The position numbers were made by a program, and so were the translations under genes. The notes below the pieces were generated by a model that worked only from the letters and a program-made list of their open reading frames with translations, was not told the DNA's origin and ran no database searches. From a virus: a stretch of DNA of 64,000 nt. The DNA is taken from IMG/VR virus record IMGVR_UViG_3300046810_000370, positions 1 to 64,000 of that record; one strand, 5' to 3'. Positions 46,698 through 56,900 of the stretch are shown here, piece after piece; the stretch's first letter is position 1, and every line of letters starts with the position of its first letter.

Positions 46698-47109
46698 TGA
46701 TGACCTCGCTTACGGTGCCGCCCACACGGACCACGGCGGTATTGGTCTGGAGCGACAGGCTGGATGGGGACGTACCGGCCTCGCGGCGCATGTAGTCGAC
46801 CTCGATCCGGGCGAGGGACAACTGGGAGGCGTCCGGGATCGGGACGGCCTTCCGCAGCACCACACCGGGCTCGTACGTATTGAACGCGGCCGTCACGGCG
46901 CGGCTAATTTCCTGCGCGACAAAGGACGCGTCAGGATCGAACAGCAGATCAGCCACGGGAACCCCGTAATCCGGGAGCATGACCCGCTCCCCCGGCTGCG
47001 TGCCGACGAGTGCGTGGACGTGCTGAGCGATCTGCCTGTCCGGATTCGTCTCGACGGCGATAGTCCCGTCGGACGCAAGGCGAAATGGAACTGCAATCTC
47101 GGTAGGCAT
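46690..47109 (-). CDS. gp25/gpW-like baseplate wedge protein
   Basis: The 139-residue protein reads like the gp25 lysozyme-like wedge family: ETNPDRQIAQHVHALVGTQP, GERVMLPDYGVPVADLLFDP, then AVTAAFNTYEPGVVLRKAVP. The start codon and the next 20 bases lie in the 3' arm of a long inverted repeat, so translation may be controlled (see 47086-47151). The ribosome site GGGAG is in the loop. Confidence 0.85.
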   Translation of the reverse strand: MPTEIAVPFRLASDGTIAVETNPDRQIAQHVHALVGTQPGERVMLPDYGVPVADLLFDPDASFVAQEISRAVTAAFNTYEPGVVLRKAVPIPDASQLSLARIEVDYMRREAGTSPSSLSLQTNTAVVRVGGTVSEVING

Positions 47110-47151
47110 GCTTGCATTCTCCCAGGAATGCCTACCCAGATTGCAGTTCCA
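47086..47151 (-). promoter_or_regulatory. Start-codon-sequestering hairpin of the gp25 gene
   Basis: Arms 47086-47109 and 47128-47151 are complementary over 24 bases with one mismatch. On the transcript the 5' arm precedes an 18-base loop that carries the ribosome site (CCTGGGAGAATG). The 3' arm starts with the AUG. The stem is long enough to hide the start codon from ribosomes. The repeat is effectively an inverted copy of the first eight codons placed in the leader. Confidence 0.75.
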
Positions 47152-47159
47152 GTTTTAGG

Positions 47160-47459
47160 TCAGAAGCCGGGGAATGCCACAGCAGCGTCGTCGATCACGA
47201 CCGCGTTCTCTGCTGCGATATCAGCGTCGACCTGCTGCCGGGCAGCGTTGTACGCCTGCGCGGCCTCGTTGTAGCGGGGGGCGCCGGCGTTCTGGTTGAC
47301 GTTCTGCTCCCAGGAGACCCAGTTGTCCTTGACGTACGCCTTGAACGCGTACTCCAGGAGTTCCTGGTCGCCCAACTGGCTGTCGGAGTAGACGCCGTGG
47401 AAGGAGGCAGCCACTCGCGGCCAGTACTCGTCGGGGATGGAGATGGTGATGTCGGCCAT
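47160..47459 (-). CDS. Unknown baseplate-cluster protein
   Basis: The ATG at 47457-47459 (MADITISIPDEYWPRVAASF) is the best start. The 99 residues are helical with QNAGAPRYNEAAQAYNAARQ. It lies between spike and gp25 genes in a region of baseplate components, so it may be a small structural or chaperone protein. Its stop is followed by the hairpin leader of gp25. Confidence 0.5.
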   Translation of the reverse strand: MADITISIPDEYWPRVAASFHGVYSDSQLGDQELLEYAFKAYVKDNWVSWEQNVNQNAGAPRYNEAAQAYNAARQQVDADIAAENAVVIDDAAVAFPGF

Positions 47460-47475
47460 TAAAGGGTCGTCCTCA

Positions 47476-50400
47476 CTACTTCGTGTACGTGATTTTGAGT
47501 TGCGGCGGGTGGGAATCTCCGAAGCCATCGAAGGCGCCGTAATAGGTCTTGTTGGTACTTGAACCCAAGTCGCCACCCAGCGTGATTCCACGATAGGGGG
47601 TAGCGGCGTTCCAAGTGGAATTCCAGGACGAGGGCAGGGTGACCCATTTACCGGCGCCGACAGGCCAGTTGGCCACGGTCAGGTTGTTCGTGGACGCGGA
47701 CGACGTCGGAGCACTGACCTGGGTATGCACTCCGATATGTGCGGTACCGCCGGCGTTGTAGTACCAGTGGTTGGCGTACAGGTAGACCTCGACCTTGGAG
47801 ACCTTCGCCGTGGATCCCATGTCGGTGAACGGCTGGGTGCCGAATCCGACCATGGACTTGTTCGTGCCCCAGGTCCCGGAGTAGTAGCCCTGGTACATCG
47901 TGCCGTCGCTGTAGCCGGCGTTGCCGAACCGTCGGGACCAGGTGGCCTTGTACGTCTTGGTGTACGTCTTCGTCGCCGTGACCGCCGCGCCGCCCGTGTT
48001 GTAGACGCCGTTTTCGGGGAGGGCCGGGCCCACGTCTTCGACGTAGAAGTCAGAGGACTGCGCCGGGATGTAGTTCCGCAGGCCCCAGCCGGTGGCGTTG
48101 CCCGAGTGCTGCGTGGCGGCCCACAGAATCCGGTGGTCTCCCGGCGCCAGGGCCGTGGTGCTGCTGTACAGACCGCCCGCGTCGGCGGAGCAGGTAATGA
48201 TGCCCTCGACGACAGTGGTGCCGTCGGTGCCACCGCCGTCGTAGTACATGCCGAAGTTGCGGGCGATGGTCGTGTCCGTGACCCTCGGGCTGGCACCGTT
48301 CGGATTGACGAGCGTGCATCCGTTGAGCGAGGTCGTCGTGCCGGCGACGTTGATGCGGCACTCCAGCACCTGGTTGCCCGTGCCTCCGTTGAAGTCGAAC
48401 TGCGACCGGGCGATGATGCGGTACATACGGCCCTCGACGGCTGTGAAGGCCAGCTCGATGAGGCCGGTGTCGGTCGTGTAGTAGGTCGTCGAGGTCGGCT
48501 TGTTCGTCCAGCCGCGCTCGTACGTGACGATGCCCCACGGCATGTTCCACAGCAGGTCGGAGAGTTCTTTGCCCTGGTACCAGATCTGGCCCGTCGGGTC
48601 GTCGCTCGTCGCGGTGTCCGGCCGGATCGGGGTGAAGATCGAGTTGAAGGTGCCGACACCGTTGGGGTCGATGGACGCCGCTCCGGCCGCGAAAGTCGCG
48701 TGCGCGTTGGTCGAGGTCAGTTCGGTTTGCAGCATGCCGTCTGGGCCGTACAGGCGCACACCGCCGGCGGAGATGTCCGTGGCGCCGTAGCCCTCGCGCA
48801 TGACCAGGACGTCGTCCACGCAGATGTAGGAGAACGACGTCGTGGACAGGCCGTACGAGCCGGGGTTCAACTGCTGGAAGGTCACCCGGCCGTACAGGGC
48901 ACCGGTCGGGATGATGCCCTCGAAGATGTCCTCGGTGTAGGAGGCGGAGTTGTAGGTGACGTCGTTGGCACTGGCCAGCATGTCGGTCCAGGTGACCTTG
49001 TCCGGGCTGGTCTCGAAGGTGACGTGCAGGTGGCCGATGCCGTAGTACCAGTACCGCAGCATGTAGACGTCGCCCGCGACGACCGTGAAGGGGTCGCTGG
49101 TCGCGGTCGCGGTGCCGGTGTTGTTCACGCCGAGGGCGAGCTTGCCCTGGCCGGAGCGTGCCGGGTAGCCGCCCTGACCGATCTCGATCTTGGCGGCTGT
49201 GGTGACCAGCGTGTTGTCGCTCTGGGTCAGGGTCCAGCCGGGCCGGGCTACGTCCTCGAAGCCGCCGTTGGTCACCAGGTTGCCGGTGACCGAGCCGAGG
49301 GAGAGGTGCTGGGCGTTGACGTTGCCGAGGTTGATGTTGGTCGAGTTGACCTGCCCGGTCTCGACGACCTCGATGGTGAACATGTCCATCTCGGCCGCGC
49401 CCGATCCGCCGCTGTAGTTCAGGTACAGGCAGGGGCTGATGTACTTCACGTTCTGGTGCAGCGTGGCCGGCGCGGTCGGGTTGTTGGCCGTGCTGCTTCC
49501 CGTGGGGGTGGCGGCGACGCCCTTGATGTAGCCGGTGTAGGTCACCCATGGGCCGCCCGTGGTGAGAGGCACTCCCTTGGCCGCGACGTAGTGCTGGCTG
49601 GAGACGGAGTTAGCCCCGGTTATGTTGACCAGGGTCACGCCGTCGGACGCGATGCCGGTGACGCCCGCGTAGAAGTTCTGGTTGGTGCCCGGGGTGGAGT
49701 TGTCAGACACCTGACGGACCCGGCAGGTCACGCGGTAGGTCACGGTCGGGTCGAAGGGGATGAGCAGGTCCGGGCGGTAAGCACCCTGGACGTAGCCGGC
49801 GCAGCGCATGACGAAGCCGCCGGAGGCCGCGTCGGTCTTGGATACCGAAGATATGGTGCCGCCCGCACCCGCGTTGTTCCTCCACTTCGAGGCGTTGGTG
49901 CCGAAGTCGTAGAACTTCTGGCCCACCAGACCCTGAAGACCTGCGCTGAACTTGTCGACGGTCAGCGTTCCGGCCGTGATGCTGCTCGCGTCCAGGTTGG
50001 TGATGCTGGCCAGGCTCGCGTCGATGGTGCCCGTCTTGATCGAGCCGCCGTTGATCGTGGTCGTGGTCGGGATGGTGCCGTTACTCAACTGCCCGGCCGG
50101 GACGCTGACGCCTGCGCCGATGGAGCCGGTGACTGTGCCTGCGGAAGTGGCGCTGGTCGCGGACGTAGCCGACGTGGCGGTCGTTGCCGAGGTAGCGCTG
50201 GCCACCGTGCCGTTCACGTTCCCGCCGGTCACCACCAGGTTCGTCGCGTCGATCTGGGATGCGGACAACTTACCGACGGTGATCTTGCTGGCGTCGATGC
50301 TGGCGATGACACCGCTCTGGGCCGTGATCGTTCCGGCCGCCATCTGGTTCGCTGTGATCGTGTTCGCCGCGATCTGGTTGGCGGTGATGGTGTTTGCCGC

Positions 50401-51741
50401 TAGCCGGTCGCCCGTGATCGAGCCCGCCAGGATCTGCGTAGCCGTCAGCGTTCCGGCGGTGATCTTCGAGGCGTCCAGCGATCCGGTCGCGATGCGCGCG
50501 GCGTTGAGCGTACCGACGTTGATCTTGCCCGCGTCGAGGTCGGCGATCTTGGCGTTGTTGATGGCCGCGTCGGCGATCTGCGCGTTACCGATGGCGCCGT
50601 TGATGATCTTCGCCGAGCCGATCGTGGCGTCGGCCATCTGCGCGCCGGTCACTGCGTTGTTGGCGATGTTCGTGGTGCCGACGGCCAGGGCCGCCAGCTT
50701 GCCTGCCTCGACAGCACCGTTGGCTATGTTCGCGGCCAGGACGGCGTTCGCCGCCAACTTGGTGTTGTCGATGGCGCCGACCGCGATCTTCGCTGCCGTC
50801 AGTGCCCCGTCGAGGATGTCCTGGGCGAGGGCCTGCTTGGGCGTGGCCGAGTTCGAGCCGGAGGGGGCCGAGGCGACGCCGACCTTGGAGTAGGCGATCA
50901 GCCGGTAGTAGTAGGCGTTGGCGTAGTTCTGGATGGAGTCGTACAGGAAGTCCTGACGGGGCAACGTCCCGATCACCACAGGGTTGGTGAACCCCACGAC
51001 GGTGTCCCGCTGCACCTGCACGTGGGAGAAGATCGCGGGCATCGCCGTGCCGGTGCTGTCCCTGCCGTCCCAGGTGACCCGCAGGCCTCCGAGTACGCCG
51101 AGGACCGCCGGGGCGGAAGGCACGGGCGGCGGGGTCGTGGACGACGCGGACGTGATGTGCGCGGAGGCCCACAGAGAGACGTTGCTGGAGTTGTCGACTG
51201 CCTGTACGCGGACCGTGACGTCCGCGCCGGTATGAAGTCCGTCTAGGACAACGAGCGTGTCCTTTGTGCTGAGTCCTCCGGACCAGTTGTTGCCGTCATA
51301 GGAGAACTGGAGGAGGTAGTGGGACAGGTCGGTGAGGTTGGTCCCGTCCTGGTTCTCCGTCGGCGCGGTCCAGCCTGCCGTCACGCGGGCCTGCGTCGCC
51401 CCCTCGTCGGTGACGTACTGCACCGTGGTGAGGTTGAGCGCGGTCGGCTCCTTGGGCGGCAGCGCGTCGAGGCCGGTGGGCAGGTCACCGACTGCGTCCT
51501 GGACGGCCTTGATGCCGAGCGGCGAGTAGACCGGCTTGGTGATGTCTCCGCCGGAGAACTGCACCCACAGCGTCTGGCCGGTCGCCGGCACCGTGTTGGT
51601 CGGGGATGACGGAACCGCCCAGGCGCTCTCGGCGCTGCCCAAGACCTGCGGTATCAGCATCGTCACCCGCGCCTCATTCAGCGGGTCCTGGTTATTGGCG
51701 ACGCTACCCCGGTACATTCCGAGGCACGGCTCAGCCGACAT
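47476..51741 (-). CDS. Giant tail spike/central fibre: gp5-like base, FN3 domains, repeat stalk
   Basis: The 1421-residue protein starts with an OB-like gp5/gpV domain (LGMYRGSVANNQDPLNEARV, LWVQFSGGDITKPVYSPLG). FN3-type domains follow (residues 100-300). Residues 300-545 form a stalk of short degenerate repeats (GAIDNTKLAANAVLAANIAN, GTLTATQILAGSITGDRLAA) and a Thr/Ser-Ala run (ATSATTATSATSATSATSAG). The C-terminal 850 residues are beta-rich, likely glycan-binding. It would attach to the hub encoded just upstream. CTTCATACC (51229-51237, DGLHTGAD) lies in the first FN3. Confidence 0.8.
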   Translation of the reverse strand: MSAEPCLGMYRGSVANNQDPLNEARVTMLIPQVLGSAESAWAVPSSPTNTVPATGQTLWVQFSGGDITKPVYSPLGIKAVQDAVGDLPTGLDALPPKEPTALNLTTVQYVTDEGATQARVTAGWTAPTENQDGTNLTDLSHYLLQFSYDGNNWSGGLSTKDTLVVLDGLHTGADVTVRVQAVDNSSNVSLWASAHITSASSTTPPPVPSAPAVLGVLGGLRVTWDGRDSTGTAMPAIFSHVQVQRDTVVGFTNPVVIGTLPRQDFLYDSIQNYANAYYYRLIAYSKVGVASAPSGSNSATPKQALAQDILDGALTAAKIAVGAIDNTKLAANAVLAANIANGAVEAGKLAALAVGTTNIANNAVTGAQMADATIGSAKIINGAIGNAQIADAAINNAKIADLDAGKINVGTLNAARIATGSLDASKITAGTLTATQILAGSITGDRLAANTITANQIAANTITANQMAAGTITAQSGVIASIDASKITVGKLSASQIDATNLVVTGGNVNGTVASATSATTATSATSATSATSAGTVTGSIGAGVSVPAGQLSNGTIPTTTTINGGSIKTGTIDASLASITNLDASSITAGTLTVDKFSAGLQGLVGQKFYDFGTNASKWRNNAGAGGTISSVSKTDAASGGFVMRCAGYVQGAYRPDLLIPFDPTVTYRVTCRVRQVSDNSTPGTNQNFYAGVTGIASDGVTLVNITGANSVSSQHYVAAKGVPLTTGGPWVTYTGYIKGVAATPTGSSTANNPTAPATLHQNVKYISPCLYLNYSGGSGAAEMDMFTIEVVETGQVNSTNINLGNVNAQHLSLGSVTGNLVTNGGFEDVARPGWTLTQSDNTLVTTAAKIEIGQGGYPARSGQGKLALGVNNTGTATATSDPFTVVAGDVYMLRYWYYGIGHLHVTFETSPDKVTWTDMLASANDVTYNSASYTEDIFEGIIPTGALYGRVTFQQLNPGSYGLSTTSFSYICVDDVLVMREGYGATDISAGGVRLYGPDGMLQTELTSTNAHATFAAGAASIDPNGVGTFNSIFTPIRPDTATSDDPTGQIWYQGKELSDLLWNMPWGIVTYERGWTNKPTSTTYYTTDTGLIELAFTAVEGRMYRIIARSQFDFNGGTGNQVLECRINVAGTTTSLNGCTLVNPNGASPRVTDTTIARNFGMYYDGGGTDGTTVVEGIITCSADAGGLYSSTTALAPGDHRILWAATQHSGNATGWGLRNYIPAQSSDFYVEDVGPALPENGVYNTGGAAVTATKTYTKTYKATWSRRFGNAGYSDGTMYQGYYSGTWGTNKSMVGFGTQPFTDMGSTAKVSKVEVYLYANHWYYNAGGTAHIGVHTQVSAPTSSASTNNLTVANWPVGAGKWVTLPSSWNSTWNAATPYRGITLGGDLGSSTNKTYYGAFDGFGDSHPPQLKITYTK

Positions 51742-52879
51742 TGATGTCCTCCAGAAGGCTCGACTCCCAGAACTGCTTGTTCCTCAAGACAGCGGGGATC
51801 GTGTCGAATTTGAAACGCTTATTCGCGTCACTTCGGAATGTTACTGCGTAGGGCTGGTCCCTTTCTGCATCGACAGTTGTCGTGAAGAGCAGCCCGGAGT
51901 TATCCCTGCTCCGGTTTATGACGTGCTTGGTCCCCGTGACCATCCAGCGCCCTTGCCGGTCCGAGGAAACCGAGCCACCGGAAATACCGATCAGCGTTCC
52001 CGGAGACACCTTCGAGGTGCCGTAGATGGTGGCCTGCATGGTGATCCAGCCCTGCGAGGCGAGCGTGCGTGCCTCCATCAGGGCCTGCGCGTCGGCGTAG
52101 TTGTCGACCGCCCGGGACGTTGTGATCGTGTTGAGGAACGAGGACGCCCCGGTATTCGCCGTCGAAGTCGCCTGAATGACCCGGCCGGTCTTCGCGTCCA
52201 GTCCGGAAATGGCCGACGTACCTGTGGTCCCATTCGCGCGGGGGACCATCGTGCCCGTGAGAATCGTCAGGTCCTGGAGGGTGTCGAACTGGCCCGGCCG
52301 CTGGCTCTTCGTGAATACAGGAATGTCCTGCGCCTTCTGCCCGAGAAGCAGTGTGCGCGGGTCCAGGAAGTAGAGCGTCGCCCCTTCCACCCAGAAACGG
52401 AAACCTGTCTCGGCGGCGAGGTCGCTGACCAGTTTGAAATCGGACTGGCCCGACTGTGCCCAGTACGTGAGGCGTCGCGCTGATGGAGAGATCACGGTAC
52501 GCAGCCCGTTCTCCCTGCCCACCTGCCGCACGATCGACGTGGGGCTGACGTTCTTCCACGAGCGCGTGCGCTGCGTGTTCATGGGCAGCGACGTCCCGAT
52601 GCAGATGTACCGGGTCACCACCGTCTGGTTGGCGGAGGACGCCATCACGCTGGAGTGGTGCACGTACCCGTACCAGCGCGTCATGTCGTTCGGGGAGCGG
52701 CCGTAGTCGAGTACCACGGGAGCCAGTTCGGCGTACGCGGTCCTGCCCACGGGCATGGTCACGTCGATGATGGCCATGGCGTGCACGCCGTAGCCTTCGC
52801 GGACCTCCACGCGGGAGATGTAGTCGGTGACCCGGCTGGCTCCGATGGCCAGCCGGGTGACAGGGGGCTGCTCAGACAC
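51731..52879 (-). CDS. Tail hub protein (gpD/gp27-like)
   Basis: The 382 residues carry hub features: RVTDYISRVEVREGYGVHAM, VSPTSIVRQVGRENGLRTVI, and SDFKLVSDLAAETGFRFWVE followed by GATLYFLDP. This is the gpD/late-control-D type layout with LysM-like and beta domains. It forms the ring below the tube to which the spike attaches; the spike gene overlaps its 3' end by 11 bases. Confidence 0.8.
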   Translation of the reverse strand: MSEQPPVTRLAIGASRVTDYISRVEVREGYGVHAMAIIDVTMPVGRTAYAELAPVVLDYGRSPNDMTRWYGYVHHSSVMASSANQTVVTRYICIGTSLPMNTQRTRSWKNVSPTSIVRQVGRENGLRTVISPSARRLTYWAQSGQSDFKLVSDLAAETGFRFWVEGATLYFLDPRTLLLGQKAQDIPVFTKSQRPGQFDTLQDLTILTGTMVPRANGTTGTSAISGLDAKTGRVIQATSTANTGASSFLNTITTSRAVDNYADAQALMEARTLASQGWITMQATIYGTSKVSPGTLIGISGGSVSSDRQGRWMVTGTKHVINRSRDNSGLLFTTTVDAERDQPYAVTFRSDANKRFKFDTIPAVLRNKQFWESSLLEDINVG

Positions 52880-53144
52880 TGGGGATCCTGACGATCAGGC
52901 CCGGGGTGATGACCGTCCAGTCCATGACCTCGGGGTTGGCGTCGGCGATGTGCCACCACATGCGTGCGTCGCCGTAGTGCTGCCGGGCGAGCAGGTCGAT
53001 GCGGTCGGCCGAGGTCAACTGGTGGTAGGTGAAGTTGAAACTCCACTCGCGCTGCTGGCCCGGTACGACGGTCAGGTTCGTGCCCCGGCTGGACGCGACG
53101 AGGGTCAGGTTGGAGTCCGCGTACCGTGAGTTGTTGGTGATCAC
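52872..53144 (-). CDS. LysM-like baseplate/tail protein (gp53/gpX-like)
   Basis: The GTG at 53142-53144 overlaps the upstream stop (GTGA). The 90 residues read VITNNSRYADSNLTLVASSR and then YHQLTSADRIDLLARQHYGD and ARMWWHIADANPEVMD. These match the LysM-type domain of P2 gpX and T4 gp53, with the NP turn. It links hub and tube. Confidence 0.75.
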   Translation of the reverse strand: MITNNSRYADSNLTLVASSRGTNLTVVPGQQREWSFNFTYHQLTSADRIDLLARQHYGDARMWWHIADANPEVMDWTVITPGLIVRIPSV

Positions 53145-53944
53145 CGGCCGCCCTTTCCGCTCTTGGCGGCCTGCTGGGAGGCAGACAGTGGGTCGCCCCA
53201 GTTCGAGGCGCGGGGGCCGATGAATCCGGGCTTGGCCTCGTACCGGTTGCCGCCCGTCGGGGTCGGCAGCAGCGTCACGGTGATCGTGACCTGGCAGCGG
53301 GAGGGGATCATCTCCTGGGTCCAGTGGGTGTACTGGAGGTCCAGCGACTGGATGACGCCGTAGTAGGCCAGCGACGTGCCGATCACGACGTACACCGGTA
53401 CGTAGGTCATGGGGCCGGCTGGACCGTTGGTGTACTTGCCCTTGTTGAACGCTTCCTTGAAGGCGTCCGCGTCGGCGCTGTTGTCGTCGGTCACCGGCAT
53501 CGGAGTGGCGATACCGGTGATCTTGTAGAGGGAGAGGATGTCGTAGGCCACGCCGAAGAACGGCACCATCGTTGCCGCCTCGCCATACAGTTTCGACGGG
53601 TCCCACAGTTCGTAGGTCCGGTCGAAGAGCAGGCTGAAGGTCAGCGACTGCTGGAGAGGCAGCAGCGTCTGTCCGGCGGTGACGTCGTTCTTGTCGACCG
53701 CGTTCGGGTCGGACAGGACGTTGGCGTCGATGCCGTGGGAGATGTTGATGGTGCTCGGGTTGTAGAGGAAGTTGCACCGCTGGCGGGCGCCGTTTACCGG
53801 CTTCTCCTGGATGATGAATCCACGGGTCAACTTCTTTCCGCCCGAGCCCGTCACCCAGTCGGTTCCGCCAAGATTCTGCGTGAACGGAATCGAGGTGATC
53901 CGAGGGTCGAAGGGTCCGTTGTCGACGATCTTGCTGGCAGCCAT
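53141..53944 (-). CDS. Tail/baseplate protein
   Basis: The ATG at 53942-53944 (MAASKIVDNGPFDPRITSIP) shares a base with the stop of a 10-codon mini-ORF. A longer frame from TTG 53957-53959 would run through that mini-ORF. The protein is beta-rich (NFLYNPSTINISHGIDANVL, LTFSLLFDRTYELWDPSKLY), as in tail tube-initiator or gp48/gp54-like proteins that connect tape measure and hub. It is 267 residues. The LysM-like protein follows by four-base overlap. Confidence 0.65.
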   Translation of the reverse strand: MAASKIVDNGPFDPRITSIPFTQNLGGTDWVTGSGGKKLTRGFIIQEKPVNGARQRCNFLYNPSTINISHGIDANVLSDPNAVDKNDVTAGQTLLPLQQSLTFSLLFDRTYELWDPSKLYGEAATMVPFFGVAYDILSLYKITGIATPMPVTDDNSADADAFKEAFNKGKYTNGPAGPMTYVPVYVVIGTSLAYYGVIQSLDLQYTHWTQEMIPSRCQVTITVTLLPTPTGGNRYEAKPGFIGPRASNWGDPLSASQQAAKSGKGGR

Positions 53945-53976
53945 TACTCGGCCGCCCAAGTATGAAGTCGGTTCAT
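53944..53976 (-). CDS. 10-codon mini-ORF with the LHT motif between tape measure and tail gene
   Basis: MNRLHTWAAE begins at an ATG sharing one base with the tape measure stop (TAATG). It ends at a TAA sharing one base with the next ATG (TAATG). It thus exactly fills the gap between the two genes. The motif is CTTCATACT (53959-53967). The AGGT before its ATG is a modest ribosome site. Confidence 0.55.
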   Translation of the reverse strand: MNRLHTWAAE

Positions 53977-56900
53977 TAGTTACCTGCCGCGATGAGGTTG
54001 ATTCGGTTGTCCTCGGCGATGGCCGTCATGATCTGCTGCGCAGCATCACGGGCGGACTGGGAGTCCATGGAGCCCTGCACCTTGACGGTGATGGCGCCGG
54101 CGTTGAAGTGCAGGGTGGCCGCACCACCCTTGGTATGAAGCCCGCTGACGCTGGACATGGCGTTGTTCCCGGCCAGGACGCTACGGATGGCCTCGGCCTG
54201 GAAGGCGGGGATGATCATCTCGCCCTTGTGGATGCGGGCCGTCTGGTCGACGTCCACGTTGGTGGAGCCGACCGCGTACCCCTTGTAGCCGCCACCGTTG
54301 TTCATGCTCTTGATGCCTGGGACGTTCGCGAGCGACCCGTATCTCGAATCCGCGTAGCGCACACCGGCGATTATGTTGTCGACCGGGTTCCAGATGTCCT
54401 TGTGACCCTTGATCGAGTAGTGATTGAACGTGGAGTCGATGGTCTGCATAATGCCCTTGGACGGATGACCGGCCTTGGCATTCGAGTCCCAGTTGTTGAT
54501 CGCCTTGGGGTTGCCGGCGGACTCGTGCTGGATCATCGTGTTGACGATCCGCTCATTGGACTTCGAGTCCTTCTTGATGATTCCCAGGGCGGTCTTAATC
54601 CACGTCGCGACGCTTCCCTTGGGCATCGCGCCGGAAGGTGCGCCGTTGTCCGAGGAGTCCTTCGAACCCTGGCCGGAGCCCACGCCGGAACCGACGTTGG
54701 CCGCGCCGATCGAGGAGACGCCGGCCGCGATGGCGTCGACTTCCTCGGTGGACCCGTAGGCGCCGACGTCTCCGCCGAAGCCCATGGTGGACAGGCGATT
54801 GTCGCCGGAGCCGGCCTGGTTCTCGCCGTCCCCGCCGGTGATGTCGCCGAGGTTGCCGACCGCACCCAACACCCGCACGGCGTTGGTGAACTCGCCCGGC
54901 TTGAAGGACCGCACGCGGACGTTGGCACCCGTGTGGGGCGCCTCGATGATCCTCCCGTTACCGATGCACATCACGACGTGGTGCGCAGGGTTGCCGTTGA
55001 AGAGCAGGTCGCCCGCGCGGACGTCGCTGAGTTTGACCTTCTTCCCGGCCTTCTGCTGCTGCGCGGCCGTACGGGGAAGGGAGACGCCGATCTGCCGGAA
55101 GGAGTACATCAGCAAGCCCGAGCAGTCGAAGCCCGTCTTCGGGCTGGCGCCACCCCACTTGTACGGGGTGCCCAGGTACTTCATCGCGATCTTGATGACG
55201 GCAGCAGCCGTCTTGCCCGCGCCCTGCGTACCCGTCGCCTTCACGCTGGAATTGCCCGTGCCGCTGGCCGCAGCCGGACCACCCGAAGCACCGCCCGCAC
55301 CACCGAAGGCGCCGAAGGCACCGATGCCCGCACCGATCACACCACCGACGGCAGCACCGATACCGGTACCGATGACCGGGACGACGGAGCCGATCGCGGC
55401 ACCGGTCAGCGCACCCGTGCCAGCGTCCACGGCCACGTGGCCCCACTTGTTGCCAGTCGAGCCCTTCTTGCTGACCTTGTCGACCAACTGACCGCCGAAG
55501 TGGTGAGTGCCCAACGCGGCAACGCCGAAGACGCCGGCAGTGCCCAAGGCAGCGGCGGACAGGTCAAGTGCACCGGCCGCACCAGCACCTCCCAGTGCGC
55601 CTCGGGCGGCGCCCAGGAGGCCGCCTCCGCTGCTGCCGCCCATGCCGGCGAGGCGGCCGACCGAAGCCAGACCGCGCATCGTGCCGTACGCGCCGATGCC
55701 GGTGCCGATGCTGGAGCCCAGCACGGATCCCGCGCCACCACCCCAACCCATGGCGTCGGACACATGCAGCGTCTTGAGGACGCTCTGAAGCCCGGTGGAG
55801 AACATGTCCAGGTACTTCGTCGCGGTCTGGAGTCCGCTGGTGAAGCCGTCGTTCTCGTTGACGTCCTGGTTGCGCAGGGTTCCCGCGCGGGTCATCAGGG
55901 TGTTGGCGGTCGAGCCACCTATCCCCCACTTGCCCAACTGGCCCTGGGCGGAGTTCTTCGCCCCCTGGGTCTTGCCGTTGTCACGCTGGTTGGCGGTGCT
56001 GACGTAGGCCTGGGCAGACGCCCCGTGGGTCTGCGCGAGCATCATGCCCTTGAGTTCGCCCTTGACCAGTTCGAGGGTCTTGGGGTCCATGCTCCGGGCG
56101 AGGGAGACCATGACACCGGAGTTCGGGTTGTCGAGCGTCCCGGATATCTGCTCAGGCGTCTTGATGCTCTTCAGCGACGGCCACCGCTGGAGGACCTGCT
56201 GGGCGATCTGTCGCGGGGTCTGCTTCTGCCCGCTCTTGATCGTCTGAATGCCGATGGCCTGGTTGGAGTAGTACGAGCCGGCGGTCCACGCTGCGGCCGT
56301 GCCCTGAGCACGCGCCTGCTCGGACATCCCCGGGTTCATGTAGCCCGAGGTGCCCTTGACGTAGTTCCACTGCTGGTTGAAGGAGGACGAGCCCGACGAC
56401 AGGCCGGTCCGGCCCAGGGTGCTGTAGGCCTGCCCGGCGTCCTGGGTGGACTGCGCGGTGAAGTTGTTCTTGAAGGCCTGGTCCCGCAGCGTGTGCCAGG
56501 ACGAGGAGGAGCCCTGTGCCGCCTGGTAGGCGGTGGACTGCATCGTGACCTGGTCGGGCAGGATCTTCTGGCCCCACGAAACGACCCCGGTCAGGCCCTT
56601 CTTGAGGGTGTACTGCGAGGGACGGCCGCCGTTGTTGCCGGAGCCACCGCCGAGCCGTGGGGTGTTCGTGCCACCGCCACCGCCGTTGGTGCTGCCCTGG
56701 CCGCCGTTGTTGGTCGCACCGCCGCCCTGCGAGCCGGTGCCGGAGAAGGTGGCACCGCCACCGTTGCCGTTGCCAGCAGGTGTTCCGGTGCGCCCCTGGC
56801 CGCCGTTGGACCGACCGTGGGCGTAGTTGCTGGTGCCGTTCCACACGTCGCCGACGGCCAGGCCCAGGCCACGGGAGCGGGACATGTTCCCGACTCCGGT

